Origin: Gambelia wislizenii
Taxonomy: Eukaryota; Chordata; Lepidosauria; Squamata; Crotaphytidae
Direction: 5' to 3'
Assembly (NCBI GenBank): GCA_030847615.1
Contig: JAUMIR010000001.1
Location: forward strand, 446,516,687-446,580,686
Length of the DNA: 64,000 nt
Below the pieces are notes generated by a model. The model was not told where the DNA came from, did not search any database, and was given only the letters and a program-made list of their open reading frames with translations. This document shows positions 58,516-64,000 of the stretch, one piece after another (the stretch's first letter is position 1; each line of letters opens with the position of its first letter). A program made the position numbers and the translations under genes.

Positions 58516-59181
58516 CAGGTTCTATATTTAATGTCCTCCTTTGATGGTATTTTCTGTTCCCAAATCCTTTTCTTACACTTCCCCCTTCCTTAAGTCTGTG
58601 ATCAGAAGAGATGAATACCAGTCTATCTCACACAAGTGTGGTAACGATTACTGATGTAATACATGAGAAGAACTTGGATGAACTGCTTATTATAATTTGT
58701 AGAATGGTTATTAAAGACACCAGAGACAACCCTAATATTAAAAAGAGTGATGTGGCTGCCTCAAGTAGCAGGTACTGGGCTCTCTAAAGAACAAGAAGAG
58801 AGACTTATTAGATATCTATTGCTGGTGGGTGAATTTAAAAAAAACACCAAAGGAGCCAACATGTCATGGACTAGCTCTGGAAGGAACACCACAAACAGCA
58901 TAACCTTTGTTTAAAATGCTGGAGGTGAGTGGGGGTGGAAAGAGTTTATTCAGGTAGCTCTTTAATGCTATGGACAATTGCTTCATCCATCTGGCTATAT
59001 AGCCTGCCTCAGTAGAACATATGCTGAGAAAACCATGCTAAGTGTAATAATTAAGTGCCAGAAATGAAAGATTAGCATTTATGTTATGGGGTGGGTGGAA
59101 GAGGCAAGAACCACCCCTGACAAATCACATGAGAGAACAAACACACAGTACAGCTGCTCCCCTCATCCCACACACCTGCAG
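58516..59181 (-). other. TGFB3 intron 2, near exon 2
   Basis: No repeat or exon was recognised in these 660 bases. Confidence 0.4.
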
Positions 59182-59402
59182 CCCTTTCATACTACAAAAT
59201 TATAGCACTATGATTCCACGTTACCAGTCATGGCTGTATCCTATAGAATCCTGGGACTTGCAGTTTAGGGGAGGGTATTTAGAACTTTGAACCAGGAAGC
59301 TCTAGTGCCTCACCAAACTACAAGCCCCAGGATGCCCTAGGATGCAGCCATGGCAGTCAAAGTGGAATCATAGTGCAATAATTGGTTGGTGTGGAAAAGT
59401 CT
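59182..59402. mobile_element. Palindromic hAT-type MITE, copy 2, beside exon 2
   Basis: It is the same family as 57901-58107: arms with gcactatgattccacg, tcctatagaatcctggg and their complements ccaggatgccctagga and aagtggaatcatagtgc. No clear target duplication remains. Its edge is about 21 bases from the exon 2 donor site. Confidence 0.85.
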
Positions 59403-59423
59403 CAAGCAAGGAGGCCCGCTCAC

Positions 59424-59587
59424 CTGAAAAAGTTCAATACGCTGCTCTGTGCGTTTGGCATTGGGGTTTGGTACTCGTAAAACCCGAAATTCAGCTCGGA
59501 AGAGGTTGGTGCTGTTCTTTTCTGCTGAAGACACATTGAAGCGGAACAGGTTGGAAGTCACACCTTTGGGGCAGAAGGTCAGTTCAT
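59424..59587 (-). CDS. TGFB3: TGFB3 exon 2 (latency-associated peptide)
   Basis: The acceptor ttttctctttag precedes 164 bases, and the donor reads CAG|gtgag. The exon begins with the last two bases of a split codon and then encodes [35 protein letters not shown] and ends EQRIELFQ. This matches the middle of the TGFB3 latency-associated propeptide almost residue for residue. Two N-glycosylation sequons are visible (N-V-S and N-S-T). A palindromic MITE ends about 21 bases from the donor site on the intron 2 side. Confidence 0.95.
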
Positions 59588-60111
59588 CTAAAGAGAAAAT
59601 GATGAAACCAGAATTACAATCAAGACTCACATACTAGCTAGGGTGGCACCAGGGAGGATGAATGAAGTGTATGTGTGTATGTTTAAACATCTGAATTATT
59701 TTCTTTAAGCCTCCCTTTTGTATTTCATGCATTTACTTCAGCAAATGTGTAGCCATTTTGCATTTTAGAAAACCACCATTTTCCATGGCTCTAATAATAA
59801 TATAGCAGTATAACTGCAGGCCAGAAAACAAAGCCACTTCTAATACACAATTCTAGGCATGCTTAAGCACAAGTCAGTACCACTGTATTCAATGTGGGTT
59901 GAATGTAAATGTACAACGTATGTAGAATGGCAGCCTCAAATTGCAATCTGGAACACAGTTATTGGCAATGGGGGTGGGGAAAGACACACTAAACTCAGCA
60001 GGACTTACTTTTGAATCAACAGATGTCAAATTGTTCTGTCAGTTGCTTTTTAAAGATCAAACCTGGTACAGGAATAATCAAGCTAACATATCTTTGTGAG
60101 CCACAGTTAGA
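59588..60111 (-). other. TGFB3 intron 1, exon-proximal part
   Basis: Upstream of the exon 2 acceptor, with no recognised repeat in about 520 bases. Confidence 0.45.
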
Positions 60112-61241
60112 ATCAGAGAGTTGGAAGAGACCTCAAGGGGCATCCAATCCAACCCTCTGCCATGCAGGAGTATCCAGTCAAAAAGCATTCCTGACAGATA
60201 GCCACCCAGCCTCTATTTAAAAACCTCCAAAGAAGGAAACTCCACCACACTACAAGGCAGTGTATTCCACTTCCAAAAAGCTCTTACTGTCAGGAGGTTC
60301 TTCCTTAATGTCTGGAGCAGCAGAAAACAAGCTTGCTCCAGCCTCAGTATGACATCCCTTCAAATACTTAAACATGGCTATCATGTCCCCTATCAACCTT
60401 CTCTTCTCCAGACTAAACATGCCCAGCTCCCTAAGCTGCTCCTCATAGGGCATGGCTTCCAGACCACCCACCATCCTTGTTGCCCTCCTCTGGACACGTT
60501 CCAGATTCTCAATATCCTTCCTGAATTGTGGTGCCCAGAACTGGACACAGTATTCCAAGTGAGGTCTGACCAAAGCAGAATAGAGTGGTGCTATTATTTC
60601 CCTTGATCTAGATACTATACTCCTATTAATGCAGCCTAGAATTGCATTGGCTTTTCTAGCTGCTGTGTCACACTCCTGATTCATGTTCAGCTTGTGGTCC
60701 ACTAAGACTCCCAGATCCCTTTTGCATGCACTGCCATCAAACCAGGTGTCACCCATCCTGTACCTGTGCATTTCATTTTTACTGCCCAAGTGTAGTATCC
60801 TACATTTCTCCCTGTTGAAATTCATTTTCTTAGTTTTGGCCTAGCTTTCTAATCTGTTCAGGTCATTTTGGATTCTGATCCTGTCCTCTGGGGTATTAGC
60901 TACCCCTCCTAATTTGGTGTCATCTGCAAACTTGATAAGCATACCCTCTATTCCCTCATCCAAGCCATTGATAAAGATGTTGAATAGCACTGGGCCCAGG
61001 ACAGAACCCTGTGGCACCCCACTAGTCACTTCTCTCCAGGATGAAGAGGAGCCATTGGTGACTACCCTTTGGGTTCGGTCAGTCAACCAATTACAAATCT
61101 ACCTAACAGTTGCATTGTCTAGCCCACAGGTTACTAATTTTTTTGCAAGAATATCATGGGGGACTTTGTCAAAAGCCTTACTGAAATCAAGATACACTAC
61201 ATCCACTGCGTTCCCTTCACCTATCAAGTTTGTAACTCTAT

Positions 61242-61299
<58 letters not shown>

Positions 61300-61765
61300 G
61301 AGATTAATCTGGCACGATTTGTTTTTGAGAAATCCATGTTGACTTTTTGTGATCACAGCATTTCTTTCTAAGTGCTTACAGACTGTCTGTTTAATTATCT
61401 GCTCTAGAATCTTTCCTAGTATTGATGTCAGGCTGATTGGGTGGTAATTATTTGGGTCTTCCCTTGCCTTTTTAAAGTTGGGGACAACATTTGCCCTCTT
61501 CCAGTCTGCTGGGACCTCTCCTGTTCTCCAGAAATTCTGAAAGATTATTGACAGTGGTTCTGAGATTACTTCTGCCAGTTCTTTTACTACCCTTGGATGA
61601 AGTTTATCTGGCCCTGAAGACATGAACTCATTTATATTGGCCAGGTGTTCCTGAACTACCTCTTTACCATTTCTGTGCTGTATTTCTCCTACTGCATTAT
61701 CTGCTCCATCTTCCCCAGGATGAGCACTGTTCCCCCTTTGAGAGAAGACTGAAGCAAAGAAGGTG
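60112..61765 (-). mobile_element. CR1 LINE, longest copy, in TGFB3 intron 1
   Basis: The copy covers most of the RT domain to the 3' end. It shows [95 protein letters not shown] and DLGVLVDHKLNMNQ. The frame is broken by a stop between the RT halves (after DNATVR), by another near 60840, and by a deletion near 60310. A GA microsatellite sits inside the coding region. It is the same subfamily as the copy at 1951 and in the same orientation as TGFB3. Confidence 0.95.
61244..61302. repeat. (GA)n microsatellite inside CR1 RT
   Basis: More than twenty units keep the - strand CR1 frame open as a Ser-Leu repeat between NKSCQINL and RVTNLIGEGNAVD. Confidence 0.95.
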
Positions 61766-63263
61766 AAGCAAAGAAGTTGAATTGGGGTTGGGGGAAATTG
61801 CAGAAATTTTGTTTGCTACAGCTATGTTGGTACATTACTATTGTAGCTGGGGGTGGGGGGAGATTGTCATGTGACTGGCTGATCCCTACAATAAACCCAT
61901 GTAGGGAGATGCACACCCTTGAACACCTGGACACACAGTTCAAACCATAATTATGTGCAACTGAACTGCCCTGGCATATGTTCATTCCTTGTTTGGAAAT
62001 GTGAGTCTTTGGTTCACACCTTGCAGGTTTACAGCACTAAGCATTGTTGTAAACCCAGCATAATCCCAGAAAACCTAATGGAAAAATAACACATTAGCAT
62101 AGTCAGATTTAAGATGACAAGGCTCCTGCAAAATTGTAGCTGTGCAAAAGAGGAAATTTCAACATGTGTAGTATTGGGCCATCCTTTAAAAGGGTGAAAG
62201 AACGTCACATATTCATGTATGAAAGATGGTTGTGTCTGCTCTTGCCCTGTTCTGTGAGAAGATTAAAAATTCTTAATGACATGCAACAGAGAAACATGGT
62301 CCAATATCTCAGATACATATACTGTATCTACCCTTAAAACTAATAGCATTTTAATTATCTGCCATTTACTGATTCATTTATTCAGACCCATTCCATCCCA
62401 AATGAACCAGAGCAAGGAGGAAACACATTAAAAGTAACATTACCTGTAACACTTCTTTTGCTGGTTTTTGACACGACGTAAAAAAAACTAAAGCAATGCC
62501 TTGAGTAAATTTGTAAAAGGTAGCAAGTAATATTTATTTGCTAATCTCCCGAAATGTAAGGTTTTTTGTATTTTCTTACTCTATTCTTAAAAAAAAAAAC
62601 CTATGCTACTAGCAAACATAACATGTCACTCTTAAAGTAACAAATAATATTAACAAGTTACTTTTTACCAAAAGAAGAGGGAGGTATGAATTAAATTTTA
62701 AAATGTAACATTCCAAGGTCTGCTCAAAACAATTAACAATAATTTTAAAACTTATAACAGAGAAAAAATAGTAATAGATGGACAATTTAACCCTGACCAT
62801 CAAAAGCCTAGATAGAGGGTGATGCGGGAGGGGGGAAATAGAAGAAAGTGTATCATTCCCAAAATAGATTCAAGGCTCAACCAGAATACCTCCAAGTATC
62901 AAGAGTTTCCAATTCTTTTTGTTTTGCTTGTACCTGCATATTCATATTCATATTCCTCTCTTACTCCCTAGTGTCTTTCCCACTCTCTGATCTCATGTCA
63001 CATCCAGTCTCATGTAATATTTTAAAAACTGATATTCACCAATTTCCACTACACCTTTTTAAAATTATTCAGGAGTTGCAGTCATTTTCTTTCAGTGTTA
63101 ACATTCCCCTTTCCCTTGAATCTATATCCTGGAAATAGTAGCTGCATTTGCTTGGAAGCCATCTTTACTTGTTTCAAGACAGCAAGAACACAGCAGTCAA
63201 GTAACCAATACACTTCATTTTGGAAAGTACTGGGTTAATTTAGTGACCTAGGGAGTGGGAACC
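61766..63263 (-). other. TGFB3 intron 1, unrecognised part
   Basis: AT-rich, with no exon 1 and no recognised repeat. Homopolymer runs lie near 62590. Confidence 0.45.
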
Positions 63264-63737
63264 CAGTGGGCCCTCTGTATCCATGGGGATTGGTTTCAAG
63301 ACACCACCACTACCCCCCACGGATACAAAATAATGCAGTGGGACTTTATATAAAGGGACTTTACAGTACATAAAGCTCAAGCACCATCCAATATCTTACA
63401 CCCTCCCCATGTACACCCTGAAGTTAGCCACTGCTGCCACGCACAGAAACCCCAACCTACCCTCCCCACCCTGACACTCACTCCCCTCTCTTCCTCTCTC
63501 CCCCGTGGTGGTGGCTGCCTTCATTGTGCACATGGGGCAGATAGTGAGAGAGGAACAGAAGGAAATGAGTGTCACCGTGGGGTGGGGTGAGAAGGGGAGG
63601 CTGGGGCTTGCATGTGCTGCAGCAGCTTCTTTGCCCTCAGCAGGGGAGAGCTATAGAACAGTTTCCACTCCGGTCCTCTTGCGAGACCACCAGGTGGGGT
63701 GGGGGGAAAATAAGATCTCCCACACTGATACATATAC

Positions 63738-63770
<33 letters not shown>

Positions 63771-63870
63771 TTTAAAAATACTGTATTTTTAAAAAAGATT
63801 GAATATTTGAATGTTTTTTATTATTTTTGATCCACAGCTGGTTGAATCTGCAGAAAGGGAGGGTCCACTG
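63264..63870. mobile_element. Tigger-like MITE, 607 bases, decayed
   Basis: The ends CAGTGGGCCCTCTGTATCC and (reverse complement) CAGTGGACCCTCCCTTTC match the pogo/Tigger pattern of the two elements at 50505 and 54549. TA is present on the right flank only. A TA/CA microsatellite lies at 63735-63770. Confidence 0.75.
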
Positions 63871-64000
63871 TAAAAAGTTTTCAGTAATGCCAGAAGCTCC
63901 CCAAAATGCTTAGTGTTGAGGGGAAAGGCCATATGGATCTGCACAACGAAACTGATTTGTACAGAAACAAAACCCGGGATTTTCAGTGACTTTTTACCCG

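Noticed and set aside
59588..64000. TGFB3 exon 1 and promoter
   Set aside because: I looked on the - strand for the signal peptide and N-terminal propeptide and found only intron repeats; exon 1 must lie outside.

Overview
This is vertebrate nuclear DNA, most likely from a squamate reptile (lizard or snake). It is intron-rich, AT-leaning and dense in transposons. CR1 LINEs ending in the ATTCTATGATTCTATG tail sit beside L2 and L1 LINEs, tRNA-derived SINEs, a 5S-rRNA-derived SINE, hAT and Tigger-like (pogo/mariner) MITEs and many foldback MITEs. That mixture fits a squamate far better than a bird or mammal. Species cannot be fixed from the sequence alone. There are no bacterial genes, operons or CRISPR arrays.

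Two host genes lie tail to tail. On the + strand, two exons (10559-10644 and 12078-12202, stop TAA, polyA signal at 12406) are spliced in phase and end a protein I assign tentatively to TTLL5. On the - strand, exons 2 to 7 of TGFB3 are securely identified (59424-59587, 51980-52109, 44029-44136, 42631-42802, 40861-41014, 33072-33230), all with GT/AG junctions and consistent phases. They encode the distal part of the latency peptide with its RGD motif, the RKKR furin site and the whole mature cytokine. Exon 1 (signal peptide, start codon) lies beyond the right edge. In human, TTLL5 and TGFB3 are also convergent neighbours on chromosome 14, which supports the TTLL5 call.

Layout: 1-10.5 kb is upstream DNA and probable TTLL5 intron, with a CR1, a 1.8 kb decayed LINE of a second family and an L2 tail. 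10.5-12.4 kb is the TTLL5 end. 12.4-32.3 kb is intergenic (L1, SINEs, two copies of one hAT MITE in opposite orientation, old CR1/L3, L2 tail). 32.3-64 kb is TGFB3 with repeat-filled introns.

I found no new protein system. The most interesting structures are in the TGFB3 introns: a 1 kb nearly self-complementary Tigger-like foldback in intron 3, inverted CR1 copies flanking exons 4-6, a palindromic MITE ending about 21 nt from the exon 2 donor site, and a (CT)n tract about 39 nt upstream of the exon 3 acceptor. A LINE copy whose reverse-transcriptase catalytic Asp pair is replaced by an alanine run is also unusual.
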